From an uncultured Clostridia bacterium (GTDB taxonomy: Bacteria > Bacillota > Clostridia > TANB77 > CAG-508), in the NCBI GenBank assembly GCA_934149075.1, contig CAKPDR010000001.1:62001-126000 (forward strand): a stretch of DNA of 64,000 nt, given 5' to 3'. Each line of letters opens with the position of its first letter. Positions within the stretch are counted from its first letter, which is position 1. A model generated the notes under the pieces. That model did not search any database. It saw only the letters and a program-made list of their open reading frames with translations, and had not been told where the DNA came from. The translations under genes and the position numbers were made by a program. Of this stretch, positions 34,519 through 43,940 are shown piece by piece.

Positions 34519-35280
34519 CTAATTGGAAATCTGTGTTCCATTATTATTAATAGTGTAATTATTTTGATATATTAAATCTGAGACAGTAGTAACCTTAAGT
34601 CCTTTTGATTTTATATTTTTAATAAGCATATCTAAACTATCAGCTGTATGCTTTGTTCCATTATGACTTAAAATTATTGCACCATTATCAAGTTTATTTT
34701 TTAGTCTATTCCACATTTCTTCCCCTGTTAATCCTTTATAATCTAATGTGTCCAAATTCCATTGTATTGTGAAATAGCCATTTTCTTGTGCAGTTTTTAT
34801 TACTGTGTCATTATATTCTCCATATGGCGCTCTGTATAATGTAGTTTTACTTCCAGTTATTTTTTCTAACTTATTTACACTTAACTGTATTTCTTCTAAA
34901 TTTTTTTCTGCTGATAAATTATTTACATGTGGATGTGTATTACTGTGGCTTCCTATTTCATGACCGGCTTCATTTATCTTTTTTACCGCTTCTGGATATT
35001 TGTCTGCCCAATCTCCTACTATAAAAAATGTTATATGTACATCATTATTTTTTAATGTTTCTAATATACTGTCTATGTCGTCTGCATTCCATGCACAATT
35101 CATTGTTAATGCAACTTTGTTTTCTTCTGTTTGTACATTATATATAGGTAAATATTTTTCCTGTGCAAACGTTGGCACTGCACTAATATCTTTTATATTT
35201 GCTAGTGCAATTAATACTGCAACTGTTAATATTGACACAGCATATGTTTGTATTTTTTCTTTATTGAATATTAAGAACAT
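34519..35280 (-). CDS. Polysaccharide deacetylase (PdaB/NodB-like)
   Basis: The 253-residue protein has an N-terminal hydrophobic signal-anchor (residues 10-30) and a NodB domain. The metal triad is visible: Asp in 'MNCAWNADDID' and the two His residues in 'HEIGSHSNTHPHVNNL'. 'RAPYGEYNDTVI' is the third conserved motif and 'ILSHNGTKHTADSL' the fourth. It deacetylates cell-wall sugar polymers, most likely in spore or vegetative peptidoglycan (PdaB-type). The start region (about 35251-35342) is partly duplicated at 37942-38033. Confidence 0.88.
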   Translation of the reverse strand: MFLIFNKEKIQTYAVSILTVAVLIALANIKDISAVPTFAQEKYLPIYNVQTEENKVALTMNCAWNADDIDSILETLKNNDVHITFFIVGDWADKYPEAVKKINEAGHEIGSHSNTHPHVNNLSAEKNLEEIQLSVNKLEKITGSKTTLYRAPYGEYNDTVIKTAQENGYFTIQWNLDTLDYKGLTGEEMWNRLKNKLDNGAIILSHNGTKHTADSLDMLIKNIKSKGLKVTTVSDLIYQNNYTINNNGTQISN

Positions 35281-35424
35281 AAAAAAACCTCCAAATTAAA
35301 ACATGATACTAATTATATTTAATATTATGTTTTATTCCGAAGATTATGATTTTATATTTATTAATTATTAATAGGGAACCTTATTAAAAGTTCCCTATTT
35401 TTGCAGTCTATATAATATCAGATA

Positions 35425-36303
35425 TTATTTTTGAAGTTCAATAATTCCTACTCCAAATTGACTACAGTGATTGTTGTCTGATTTTACTGGTTTAGTTTGT
35501 GCAGCAGGCCATAATTTACCTTCATTTATATAACTTCCCCCTACACGCGAAAAACCTGTCTTAGATAATTCATCTTCAACAATTTTAATGGTATTACCAA
35601 TCAAACCATATACTCCTCCGAATTCTCTTTTTCCAGTTCGTTCTTTTCCATAATCAGAAGCTCCAGTAGTATTACTATAATGTCCTATTTCTGATGAATC
35701 CACTACAATTTCTTCAAAAGTAGCAATTCCATCTTTTAACCATCTTAAAAGTAACAGGAAGTATGTGGTCTTTGAACACATTTTACTTTCATTTCTTGGC
35801 AAGTAATCCATTATACTTTTCTTCCAAGTTTCACAGCCCCAACCTGTAAAAGGTGCTTTGTTCTCAACAATCTTTAAACCATCAACTGCATCAAGTGACG
35901 GTTCATAAGCTGAAATCCAGCAAAAACCTTTTTGTGGTTTATTGGCTAGTGCCTCTAAAACATTGTCTCTAAAACTTTTCTGCTTGCTTGTTTTAAAATT
36001 TCTTTTCTTACCTTTTAAATCATACATCAAATCATCTTCTGTCAAATCTCTCGTATAAAAATGCATGAATACATCATTCATTTTTACTTTACAATACCAG
36101 TATAAGCTGCCCTCTTTCCGATAAACCTCTCCACCTCCTACAAGTGGCTCTGGTTTTGGTATAAAATTATTCTCTACTATATCATTTTTCGGAATATCAG
36201 CCTCATCTGTGTATGCAATTCCAATTCTTCCATCATCCATTACACTTACCCGTTGGAATCTAGCGCCTTTGGGTAATTCGACATACAACATTTTTTCGTT
36301 CAT
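35425..36303 (-). CDS. DSxEIGHY-family protein A (uncharacterised)
   Basis: The 292-residue protein has an N-terminal region 'MNEKMLYVELPKGARFQRVS' related to the pseudogene at 36518-37647. Its C-terminal half contains the family motif 'VVDSSEIGHYSNTTGASDYG' shared with 45521-46414 ('CCDSTEIGHYFNTKYAQ'). It ends 'QFGVGIIELQK'. The conserved Ser/Thr-Glu-x-Gly-His-Tyr suggests an enzyme or carbohydrate-binding surface, but no known family is assigned. Codon use differs from neighbours: it uses CGG for Arg twice. A promoter of form TTGCAT-N17-TACAAT lies upstream. Confidence 0.6.
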   Translation of the reverse strand: MNEKMLYVELPKGARFQRVSVMDDGRIGIAYTDEADIPKNDIVENNFIPKPEPLVGGGEVYRKEGSLYWYCKVKMNDVFMHFYTRDLTEDDLMYDLKGKKRNFKTSKQKSFRDNVLEALANKPQKGFCWISAYEPSLDAVDGLKIVENKAPFTGWGCETWKKSIMDYLPRNESKMCSKTTYFLLLLRWLKDGIATFEEIVVDSSEIGHYSNTTGASDYGKERTGKREFGGVYGLIGNTIKIVEDELSKTGFSRVGGSYINEGKLWPAAQTKPVKSDNNHCSQFGVGIIELQK

Positions 36304-36418
36304 AAAGTAATCCTCCTTTTGTTTTGAAAAAATATATTTATTTATAAAAAATTAACATAATTATTGTATCATGAATTTATTTATTATGCAACAGCTATGG
36401 TGAAAAAATTTATTTTAT

Positions 36419-36455
36419 AAAAAAACTATCTATAAAATCATAGATAGTTTTTTTA
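36419..36455 (-). terminator. Intrinsic terminator after gene B
   Basis: Stem AAAAAACTATCTAT/ATAGATAGTTTTTT with a short loop. It terminates minus-strand transcripts before gene A. Confidence 0.8.
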
Positions 36456-36517
36456 CAAGTATTGTAGTTTTTAGAGAGTTTTATTATTTTTTGTGTTCCT
36501 CACAATTTAACCAAAAG

Positions 36518-37647
36518 TTAGATTTTTTTATTTTCTAAAATAGTCTTCGTTTTCTCCTCCATAATATTTAAATAATCTTCATTTTCCTTTGATACCTCTG
36601 GTTCACCTGGTATAGCACTAAGCATTCGATCTACTTTTCGTAATATATGATAACACTTTTTAGCATATTCTAGCTCTAATACTGGTAATTTACAAAGATT
36701 TTCATCACATTTTCTTACATCTTTAAGATCCAATTGAAGAATTTGTAGCATATTTATCAGCCACATTTTTTCCTCTTTATATTTTTCCTTTATATCACAG
36801 TCTCTAATTAATCCCCATATAGTTTTATAATTGAGTTTATTGTGTAAAAAGGATTTCTGGAACATAAAAGCTGCTTGCTCTTTCTTATCATGCTTAAAAT
36901 AAAGCATTCCAAGTTCATACTCACCAATACTTTTGCATGCATCTACATTTAGATTTTTTACATGGTCATGCTGAACAACTATTGATATATTCTCAAAGTC
37001 TTGATAAATATTATATATCTCTGCTAACATACTCCTAAGAATATGAAATGTATAACCTGTCCTCATATTCAATGTATCTGCAAGATTAGCTAATTTAATA
37101 GCACTGTAATTCATTGGGAGATTTAATACTTCACATAGTTCGTCCTCCATTCTCTTACAGTATATTCTTGCATATTCAAAATGTTCGAATCCCATTCTTT
37201 CATCAGCAGTATATTCTTCAAACTCATTTAAAGCTTTTTTCCAAATTTCCTTAGATACTTTAGCCTTGCATATTTTGGTGTAAGCTCTCTCTTCTTTCGA
37301 AAACTTTTGTAACGAAATCTCATGAACCAAACCACATTTACAATATTTTTCCATCATTGTCATTGATATAAAAAATTGCATCAAAATTATTTTTTCTTTT
37401 TTCGGTTTATTCTCCAGTGCCTCTAAAGCATTGGCTTTAAACATTTCTTGCTTCATCTTAAGATACTCATTTTCTGTTTTTTCAGAATTATAACAAAAGT
37501 CTTTTTCTGTTAAATCCTCTACATACAAATACATAAAAGTATCTCCATTTTTAAGCGTACAATACCAATTTCTCCGTTCTTTGCTACACTTACCCGTCGA
37601 AATTTCGAACCGCTAGGTAATTTTACGTACATAGTTTTTTCTTTCAT
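36518..37647 (-). pseudogene. Paralog B of the DSxEIGHY family, deleted near the start
   Basis: A start at ATG 37647 encodes MYVKLPSGSKFRRVSVAKNG, close to gene A, then the frame is lost near 37565 at 'GEIG|IVRLK'. The other frame resumes as 'WYCTLKNGDTFMYLYVEDLT', matching gene A residues about 68-85. So an internal deletion of roughly 40 codons, with a frame change, fused the two parts. The open frame 36518-37534 encodes 338 residues, with an N-terminal segment shared with A and a helical, TPR-like C-terminus instead of the DSxEIGHY domain. Expression of the downstream part may use an internal start. Confidence 0.65.
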
Positions 37648-38040
37648 AAAGTATTTCTCCTTTCTGCATAAAAATATACTATAGTACATCTACATATTAA
37701 CATAATTATTGTATCGTAAATTTATTTATTATGCAAAACTCTACATTATAAAATTCTCCAAGCATTCCAGTAGCATTTTCTTTTTAATTCCAAAAATATT
37801 ATATTTTCCAAAACATATAATAAATCTTTTTTTATATCTTGTAAGTTTTTTGCTCAAATGAGCAAAAACTTTTAGTTTTGCCTGAGTTTTTGCTCAAATT
37901 TAAGAAGTTTTATATAACAAACTTATAATTAATTTTCATGTTATATTTTTTCTTTATTGAATATTAAGAACAAAAAAACTCCAAATTATAACATTATACT
38001 AATTATATTAATATTATGTTTTTATTTAGAGTTTATTATT
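37648..38040. other. Non-coding region with repeats, including a copy of the deacetylase 5' region
   Basis: Contents are the promoter of gene B (TTGCAT-like at about 37733 with TACAAT), the stem AGTTTTTTGCTCA/TGAGCAAAAACT (37845-37870) with a second TTTTTGCTCAAAT copy at 37886, and a copy of the deacetylase 5' region at 37942-38033. The copy matches 35251-35342 over about 90 bases with several mismatches and has lost the ATG. No intact gene is present. Confidence 0.65.
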
Positions 38041-38772
38041 TTATATTATTTTCCCATAAAATATTTTTAATATTTCTTTATACATAGGAAATTTTATTTT
38101 TTCAATTTCTTCTATAGTTTTCTCTACATCATATTCAATTCTCAAATGTTGAAATTCTACTTTTCCACTGTTAATATCTAATATCCCTGCATTAGCTATA
38201 TTGTTACTTATAGGACAACCTAAAGCCCCTGGATTTATATACCATTTATTTTCCATATTATTTACGCTGTAAGCATGTGTATGGCCATATATAAATATGT
38301 CAGCATTTATTTTATCAAACATATCTTGATTTTCAATGATAGTAGGCTTTTTAATATGTTTTTTATATTTTCCTTCTTCATTCTCTGGATAATGTACTAT
38401 ATATAATTTTTTATTTTCTATTTCAATACTTTTTTCTACGGGTAATTCTTTTATAAATTTTATTGATTCTTCACTTAACATACTTTGCGTCCATTTATGA
38501 TTTTGAATTTTGTCAAAGCTCATTTTTCTTTTATCGTCATGGACCTCTTTAGGTAATCCGTCTGTAAAATACTTTTCATGATTTCCTCTTACCGATATTA
38601 AGCATTCCCTCTTTTTTATTAACATTTGTACTGCTTCTTCTGGGTTTGGTCCTATCCCTATTATATCTCCACAACATATTATTTTATCAACTTTTATTTT
38701 ATTAAATTCTTTCAATACTGCTTTTAAAGCCTGAACATTACTATGAATATCTGATATTATACCTATTTTCAT
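38041..38772 (-). CDS. Metallophosphoesterase (YfcE/MJ0936-like)
   Basis: The 243-residue protein (from ATG 38772, preceded by GGAGAG) has the calcineurin-like signature: 'KIGIISDIHSNVQALKAVLK' (DxH), 'KIICCGDIIGIGPNPEEAVQ' (GDxxG), 'LISVRGNHEKYF' (GNHE), and C-terminal 'IFIYGHTHAYSVNNMENKWY' (GHTH). Two metals bind these residues. It hydrolyses a phosphodiester or phosphomonoester in the cytoplasm. It follows the DUF84 NTPase by a few bases, so both may handle nucleotide damage. Paired spacing indicates a two-gene operon. Confidence 0.92.
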   Translation of the reverse strand: MKIGIISDIHSNVQALKAVLKEFNKIKVDKIICCGDIIGIGPNPEEAVQMLIKKRECLISVRGNHEKYFTDGLPKEVHDDKRKMSFDKIQNHKWTQSMLSEESIKFIKELPVEKSIEIENKKLYIVHYPENEEGKYKKHIKKPTIIENQDMFDKINADIFIYGHTHAYSVNNMENKWYINPGALGCPISNNIANAGILDINSGKVEFQHLRIEYDVEKTIEEIEKIKFPMYKEILKIFYGKII

Positions 38773-38774
38773 CT

Positions 38775-39308
38775 TTAATCTCTCCAAATCTCACCATTTA
38801 TAAATTGTGTTAATGCCATTATAAAAGCTTCCTTTGTCAAGTCATATCTAGTAATAACATCATTTGTAAGATGAGCTATGCCACCTTTTTCATTTTTTAA
38901 ACCATTTCCTTTGAATATTTTGTCCATTACTATTCCTAAATCTGTATTTATAATTTCTTCTACATATTTATCTGGAACTGGAAATGCTGGACCTGTACCA
39001 AAACCTTCATATCCGTTTTTATCCTTTATTACAGCTATTTGTATAATACACCATTTTCCTAATTTATTTGTTATTCCTGATTCAACACCTATAAAAAAAT
39101 CAGCTTCCACATTATTTTCTTTAGCATATTTTACTAAATTATTTACTCTGTTACTTGCGCCTTTATATATTTCATCATTAACAGGTTCATCACTAACATC
39201 TGAACTTACAGGAATTCCTATAACATCTACATTATTATAAAATTTTTCAAATGCCTGTTTAGCTCCTTCTACCTTTCCTTTATTATTTGTTCCTATTAGT
39301 ACTTTCAT
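38775..39308 (-). CDS. Inosine/xanthosine triphosphatase (DUF84, YjjX-like)
   Basis: The 177-residue protein begins 'MKVLIGTNNKGKVEGAKQAF' and contains 'FFIGVESGITNKLGKWCIIQ', the characteristic motifs of DUF84 NTPases (ITP/XTP pyrophosphatase fold). It would remove deaminated purine nucleotides before they enter nucleic acids. The length is normal for YjjX. The stop is immediately followed by the ribosome binding site of the metallophosphoesterase gene, so the two are coupled. Confidence 0.88.
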   Translation of the reverse strand: MKVLIGTNNKGKVEGAKQAFEKFYNNVDVIGIPVSSDVSDEPVNDEIYKGASNRVNNLVKYAKENNVEADFFIGVESGITNKLGKWCIIQIAVIKDKNGYEGFGTGPAFPVPDKYVEEIINTDLGIVMDKIFKGNGLKNEKGGIAHLTNDVITRYDLTKEAFIMALTQFINGEIWRD

Positions 39309-39333
39309 TTTTTATTAATCCTCCTATTAATTT

Positions 39334-40764
39334 TTATTGTCTATACGATATTATTTTAAACTCATTTCTCTTATCAAATTTAAAAATTAATACTTTTGTG
39401 TAATTATCTTTGTTAGGTTCACTTAGTTCATTAATAATAAAACTTGCTTGATATTTCTTCAATGTATCAAATGTATTCATAAATCCCATGCCTGTACCAC
39501 CTTCATTTGCATGTGTGGTAATTGGTTCCTTCCCTAGCTTTGCTAATGTTTCTTTCTCAAATTCTATACCAGAATCATATATGTACAGACTGTAAATGCC
39601 ATCAATCTCGCCAAGCCTTACTAAAATACTTCTATTTATATTGTCTGTATGATTTATTGCAATAATCGCATCTTTTATATGGTCTGCTAACAATATTTCT
39701 AAATCTTCTTTTGATATTAGATTATTTACCATATAGTGTATGTTTCCTGATATTTGCAATTCAAATTCTATTTTATTTTTAATACATTCTGATTGCATAT
39801 ATTCTAACATATCATCTATATTAGGAATATCAGTTTTGCTCAATTTGGTTACAACCTTATCTTTATATAGATCTTTTTCTATTTCTTTTATTCTATCTTG
39901 TACTTCTCCTGCATCTTCTTTACTTATTTCTACATTTGTTAATAATTGTTGTATTTTATATTCTAACGCTTTCTGCTTATGTGCTATTGAATGACTTTTC
40001 TTACTTAATCCCAAATTTTCCTCTTCTACCTGCTTTAATTCACTTTTTGTTTTTTCTAGTTCTTCTTTTGTTTCATTTAAGTCTTGAATTAGTAATTTTT
40101 GTTTGTAATAAATTTGTAATGATTTTTTGATTGTTGTAAACATTATAAAAATCGCTGTTATAATTCCTAAAGCTAATTCTCTAGCAAGTGCTACATCCGT
40201 ATGTATTAAAATAGCTATTAAGAAAAGAATAATTACTCCAATATTCAATACCAGTATGTCTAAATATTCATTTTGATTATCACCTTTCAAAAATGAAAAT
40301 CCTTTTTTAAATCTTTTTATCTTAAATAATGTATATAATAAAATAACATGACTTATTAATATAATTATCAAATTTATATAATCATTATTCAAATCAGTAC
40401 ATATACTAACTATAAAACTTATAGCTAAAGTCATACATAAAATAGTATAATTAATAGCATGTGATATAATGGTCGCAATTATTGTTTTAGTAATCTTATT
40501 AGTTGAAAATATTATGCTAATTATCAAAACTTGACTTATTATGCTTATAAATATATTCACATAATTTTTTATTATAGAATACGGAATTCCAAAAATTAGA
40601 ATTATAATACTTTTCTTTATCAATTCTGAATTTATTTCTATCTTTTTACCAATAATCTTAAAATTGCTATAGAAAATAAAAAATATCAAAAATATTGTTT
40701 TTATAATATTTATATTTAACTCAACATCACTTTGTAAATAAACTGAATCAACATCGCCAAACAT
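39334..40764 (-). CDS. AgrC-like sensor histidine kinase (GHKL ATPase)
   Basis: The 476-residue protein has six to seven transmembrane helices in residues 20-225 and then a coiled-coil. The C-terminal GHKL ATPase has an N-box region 'ILLADHIKDAIIAINHTD' and G-boxes 'LYIYDSGIEF' and 'GGTGMGFMNTFDTLKKYQAS'. This is the topology of peptide-sensing AgrC/ComD-type kinases. No obvious phospho-accepting His box of standard form was found, which is common in this class. Directly upstream lies a 16-codon peptide gene at 40868-40918. No adjacent response regulator or AgrB is visible. Confidence 0.75.
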   Translation of the reverse strand: MFGDVDSVYLQSDVELNINIIKTIFLIFFIFYSNFKIIGKKIEINSELIKKSIIILIFGIPYSIIKNYVNIFISIISQVLIISIIFSTNKITKTIIATIISHAINYTILCMTLAISFIVSICTDLNNDYINLIIILISHVILLYTLFKIKRFKKGFSFLKGDNQNEYLDILVLNIGVIILFLIAILIHTDVALARELALGIITAIFIMFTTIKKSLQIYYKQKLLIQDLNETKEELEKTKSELKQVEEENLGLSKKSHSIAHKQKALEYKIQQLLTNVEISKEDAGEVQDRIKEIEKDLYKDKVVTKLSKTDIPNIDDMLEYMQSECIKNKIEFELQISGNIHYMVNNLISKEDLEILLADHIKDAIIAINHTDNINRSILVRLGEIDGIYSLYIYDSGIEFEKETLAKLGKEPITTHANEGGTGMGFMNTFDTLKKYQASFIINELSEPNKDNYTKVLIFKFDKRNEFKIISYRQ

Positions 40765-40827
40765 ATTATTTCCTCTCCGCTTAATTAATATGTTTATATT
40801 ATAACTTATAAAATCTCAATATTCAAT

Positions 40828-40860
40828 AAAAAAAGGTAAACTGCATAATTGCAATTTACC
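40828..40860 (-). terminator. Terminator after the 16-codon peptide gene
   Basis: Stem GGTAAATTGCA/TGCAGTTTACC with ATTA loop and seven T residues on the minus strand, eight bases beyond the peptide's stop codon. Confidence 0.85.
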
Positions 40861-40867
40861 TAATCAA

Positions 40868-40918
40868 TTACTTTAACCATCTTTTTAACCAATATATAAA
40901 TGCATCATATATGTTCAT
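40868..40918 (-). CDS. 16-residue peptide upstream of the AgrC-like kinase
   Basis: The frame encodes MNIYDAFIYWLKRWLK, with a GGAGAAGG ribosome binding site seven bases before the ATG and a strong terminator just after. The peptide is amphipathic, aromatic and basic at its C-terminus. There is no leader-cleavage motif or cysteine. It lies in front of a peptide-sensing-type kinase and is in the same orientation. It may be a signal, a toxin-like peptide or a leader peptide. Its small size makes this a candidate only. Confidence 0.5.
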   Translation of the reverse strand: MNIYDAFIYWLKRWLK

Positions 40919-41036
40919 CCTTCTCCACCACCTTTTTTTATCTTTCGTGCTCGTTCCGTTTTGCTATAATAAAAATACCATTTAAAGCTTAGAGCCAAGC
41001 AATTTTCGGTGATAGAAAGTGGTGGCAAAAAATGAC

Positions 41037-41183
41037 TATATATGACAAAAAATAGTAAAATATATTTTCTGCTTTAAAATCTAAAAAATATTATCTTTTA
41101 CTATTTTTTACTATTTTTATTTACCATCTCATTGTTCTTTTTATGTTGTAAAATTATAAAAAAAATTAAGGAGGGGTTTTATT
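41037..41183 (+). promoter_or_regulatory. Promoter and operators of the XRE regulator
   Basis: TTGTTC-N17-TATAAA (about 41134-41162) is a plausible sigma-A promoter. Upstream, AAAAATAGTAAAAT (about 41046-41060) and the inverse TTTACTATTTTT in direct repeat (about 41096-41117) form dyads suited to autoregulation by the adjacent XRE protein. Confidence 0.45.
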
Positions 41184-41546
41184 ATGGGAAGAAAAAGATC
41201 AAACGTAGCAATTGAAGTAGAAAAACAAGAACAAATTGAAAGAGGTAAAAGAATTAAATATATTAGAGAAAATGAGTTAAATCTAAATAAAACTCAACTT
41301 GCTGCGAAAATTGGTACATCAAGTCAATTTCTAGGATTGGTAGAAGAAGGAAAAGGTAATTTAGTTTATTACAGCCTTAAAAAATTTCGTGAACTTAGTG
41401 GACATTCTGCAGATTTTATATTATTCGGTATTGATGATACTTGTATAGATAAAACAAAAAAATTATTAAAAAATTATTCTGAAGAAGAAATTATTGCCGC
41501 TCTTGACGTTGTCGAAAAATTAGCTTTTTATATTAGTAAAAAATAA
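41184..41546 (+). CDS. XRE-family transcriptional regulator
   Basis: The 120-residue protein has a helix-turn-helix at about residues 28-80 ('LNLNKTQLAAKIGTSSQFLG', then 'LVEEGKGNLVYYSLKKFRE'). The C-terminal segment is helical ('SEEEIIAALDVVEKLAFYI'). It binds DNA as a repressor or activator, probably at the TTTACTATTTTT dyads upstream. AAGGAGGGG before the ATG supports the start. It sits 110 bases upstream of the orphan 533-residue gene on the same strand and may control it. Confidence 0.9.
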   Translation: MGRKRSNVAIEVEKQEQIERGKRIKYIRENELNLNKTQLAAKIGTSSQFLGLVEEGKGNLVYYSLKKFRELSGHSADFILFGIDDTCIDKTKKLLKNYSEEEIIAALDVVEKLAFYISKK

Positions 41547-41659
41547 GTTCAAAACATTATGTAACTCGATTTTCTCTTTTTACTTGATTTTACGCATAAA
41601 TCATGATAAAATAAAAAAGTAACTAAATATTTTTACTTCCAACTATAGGGGGAATGGCT

Positions 41660-43255
41660 ATGTTCAATTACAAAATTAAACGTGAAAGAAAAAATATTAT
41701 CAAATTTTTTTATGCTACGGCAGAACGTTTCAAAAACCACAAGAAAAAAACTTTTTTTATGCTTCTTGGAGATAATGAAATACGGATGTTCCATATAGCA
41801 AATTTATGGGAAAAAGATAAAATAAGTCAAGCATTTAAAAATGCTAATTTACACATCTGCACAAGTCATCAATTAGATATGTCTTTTGACGACTATTACA
41901 AAGATAGTTCATTCATAATTTTTACAAGTTTCTTAAAAAGCAATGAAACAATGTTTTATTACTATGTACTTTGCAAACTTTATGGAATAAATGATATATA
42001 TCCATATGCATATGAATGGGACATTGATTATTCAGTATTATATGTTAATACTGTTGATACTCAAAATGACCAGCAAAACAAATGTCTAGCAGCCTATAAT
42101 AAGGCTTTAAATGAAATAAATTTAAAAAATAATCTTTCTAATTTTGATTTTATGTCATTATTAAAAGACTTTGAAAATCGACTTTATTATAAAGCATTAA
42201 AAGCTGCACCAAGTATGAGCCTTGATCTTATAGATCAAATTCAGCTTTGTTACAATGAAGGTATTCCATTTTTTTCAAATACACTTGCTTATCATGAAGA
42301 AAATGTAAATTTATATTATGAACCAAATATTTCTAGTGATTTTAAATGGATTTATTATAATGACGAATATATTTACAGAATACCATTTATGTCAGAAAAT
42401 AACTGTCCGCGAGTTTATTTTCTTAAATATGCTAGTTCTTTTTTTGGTAATTTCTTCGTCAATTTAGGAATTATTGAAAACTTTCAGTATAATAATGGTA
42501 AGCGAATTATAACAATTCAACCTTTTGTAATTCCCAAATCATGTACAACAAATTATCTGCTTTATTTATTTTTTTATTTATATAAAGATACAGAATATAA
42601 GAACTATTTACTTTCAATAATAAACTCTAATTTAAATCAATATATTAAAATATCCAGTTGGGATGAGCTTAGTATTGACTGTAAAAATCAAGTTATTAAT
42701 TGTGTAAATAAAAATAAAGGTCTATGCAGAAGTATTTATAATGCCATTATCATTTGGGCAAACATGTTCGTTTGGGAGGAATTTTGCCAAGATGAAAATG
42801 TTAATCAAAACATTAAAAGTTTTAAACCTAATTTTTGGGGTACAGAATTTGTTAAAAATAATAACGATAAAATTCTTGAGCAAACTCTTTCTAAAATCTC
42901 TATTTTAATGAAAGATAACTATTATCGTCAAAATGTAAATTGCAATTACTCTTATATATCAGAGGTTGAGCCAATTGAACCCCAATACAATATTAGTTTT
43001 AATGGTCAATGTAGGTCAATATCAGAAATAAGTGCAGATGTATTGATTTACGATTTGATTGGTGATACTGGTATTAAAAGTTTTACAGCAGAAGATTTAT
43101 TAGATTATTTTAAAGTACATTCTGATATAAAAGAAAAAAATACTTCTATTTTTTCTCAATGGTATATCAGATGGGTACAACCATATTTTGTGAAAATTGA
43201 ATGTATTCCAGATATTGAAAAGGAAACAGTTTTTATTAATTATGTAATTAACTAG
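41660..43255 (+). CDS. Large uncharacterised protein paired with XRE regulator
   Basis: I recognise no family in this 531-residue protein. It is soluble and Asn/Tyr-rich, with no membrane helix or signal. Features are a possible alpha/beta N-terminus ('FFMLLGDNEIRMFHIANLW') and a central aromatic region ('YFLKYASSFFGNFFVNLGII', 'KRIITIQPFVIPKS'). The C-terminal part includes 'SADVLIYDLIGDTGIKSFTA', which may be a nucleotide- or metal-binding turn. GGGGG seven bases before ATG 41660 gives the start; an upstream ATG at 41654 abuts the ribosome binding site. It uses one in-frame CGG. A bidirectional-type terminator follows. Confidence 0.6.
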   Translation: MFNYKIKRERKNIIKFFYATAERFKNHKKKTFFMLLGDNEIRMFHIANLWEKDKISQAFKNANLHICTSHQLDMSFDDYYKDSSFIIFTSFLKSNETMFYYYVLCKLYGINDIYPYAYEWDIDYSVLYVNTVDTQNDQQNKCLAAYNKALNEINLKNNLSNFDFMSLLKDFENRLYYKALKAAPSMSLDLIDQIQLCYNEGIPFFSNTLAYHEENVNLYYEPNISSDFKWIYYNDEYIYRIPFMSENNCPRVYFLKYASSFFGNFFVNLGIIENFQYNNGKRIITIQPFVIPKSCTTNYLLYLFFYLYKDTEYKNYLLSIINSNLNQYIKISSWDELSIDCKNQVINCVNKNKGLCRSIYNAIIIWANMFVWEEFCQDENVNQNIKSFKPNFWGTEFVKNNNDKILEQTLSKISILMKDNYYRQNVNCNYSYISEVEPIEPQYNISFNGQCRSISEISADVLIYDLIGDTGIKSFTAEDLLDYFKVHSDIKEKNTSIFSQWYIRWVQPYFVKIECIPDIEKETVFINYVIN

Positions 43256-43261
43256 TATAAT

Positions 43262-43298
43262 AAAAAGCTTAAGAAATATTTTCTTAAGCTTTTTTGTT
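43262..43298 (+). terminator. Terminator after the 531-residue protein gene
   Basis: Stem AAAAGCTTAAGAAA/TTTCTTAAGCTTTT with a plus-strand T-run. Confidence 0.9.
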
Positions 43299-43305
43299 TT
43301 TATAT

Positions 43306-43854
43306 TTAAATCTCATCTTCTGTAATTGAATAAATCATTTTATTTTCGTATTTTCCTGTTTTTTGATTTATCCTTCTATCACGTAGACATGCCTCTTTTT
43401 TCATCCCAGCATTTTGTAGTATCTTTTCCTTTATTTGAGTTAATTCTTGATTTCCATCATAAAAGTTAGAAATTACAATATAGTAACCTTGTTCTTTAAT
43501 TAAGTACATAATTACTTTTTTTAATGCTTCCTCCATATACCCTGTATCAGCCCAATCCAAAGCAATACCAAATTTTATTCTACATCCTCTATTGGTTTTA
43601 GATACCTCTTGAGCATTAATAAATCCTATCACTTTACCTGTCTTCTTTTCTTCCATTGCCCATACAAGTTCATTCATTTCATATTCTTTTATATATGAAG
43701 AGATTATTGCTCTTGTTTCTTCAAGGGATTTGTGTGGATTATAATTTAAGCAATCTGCTAGCTTTTTTTCTGAGCCAAGATACTTATGTGCATCTTCTGT
43801 GTCAGTAATCTTGAATTTTCTAATTTTTAAATTTTCTGTTTCTAAATCTTTCAT
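43306..43854 (-). CDS. GNAT N-acetyltransferase
   Basis: The 182-residue protein is of the RimJ/RimL-like GNAT type: 'LKIRKFKITDTEDAHKYLGS', 'LVWAMEEKKTGKVIGFINAQ', and 'IKFGIALDWADTGYMEEALK' replacing the usual Q/RxxGxG/A loop by a tyrosine-containing variant. 'KILQNAGMKKEACLRDRRIN' ends the domain. It transfers acetyl from acetyl-CoA to an amine, usually a protein N-terminus, a small amine or an antibiotic. It is a single-gene unit. Confidence 0.88.
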   Translation of the reverse strand: MKDLETENLKIRKFKITDTEDAHKYLGSEKKLADCLNYNPHKSLEETRAIISSYIKEYEMNELVWAMEEKKTGKVIGFINAQEVSKTNRGCRIKFGIALDWADTGYMEEALKKVIMYLIKEQGYYIVISNFYDGNQELTQIKEKILQNAGMKKEACLRDRRINQKTGKYENKMIYSITEDEI

Positions 43855-43940
43855 TTTTTGTTTTATGTCCCCCTTTTTGAATTTTTTCCTTTATTTTACA
43901 TTTAAAGTAAAAAAATGTCAATTGTTTTTTGGGAATTTTA

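Noticed and set aside
40868..40918. A complete agrBDCA quorum-sensing locus
   Set aside because: No AgrB-like protease, cysteine-containing AgrD or adjacent LytTR regulator is visible; only an AgrC-like kinase and a small peptide remain.
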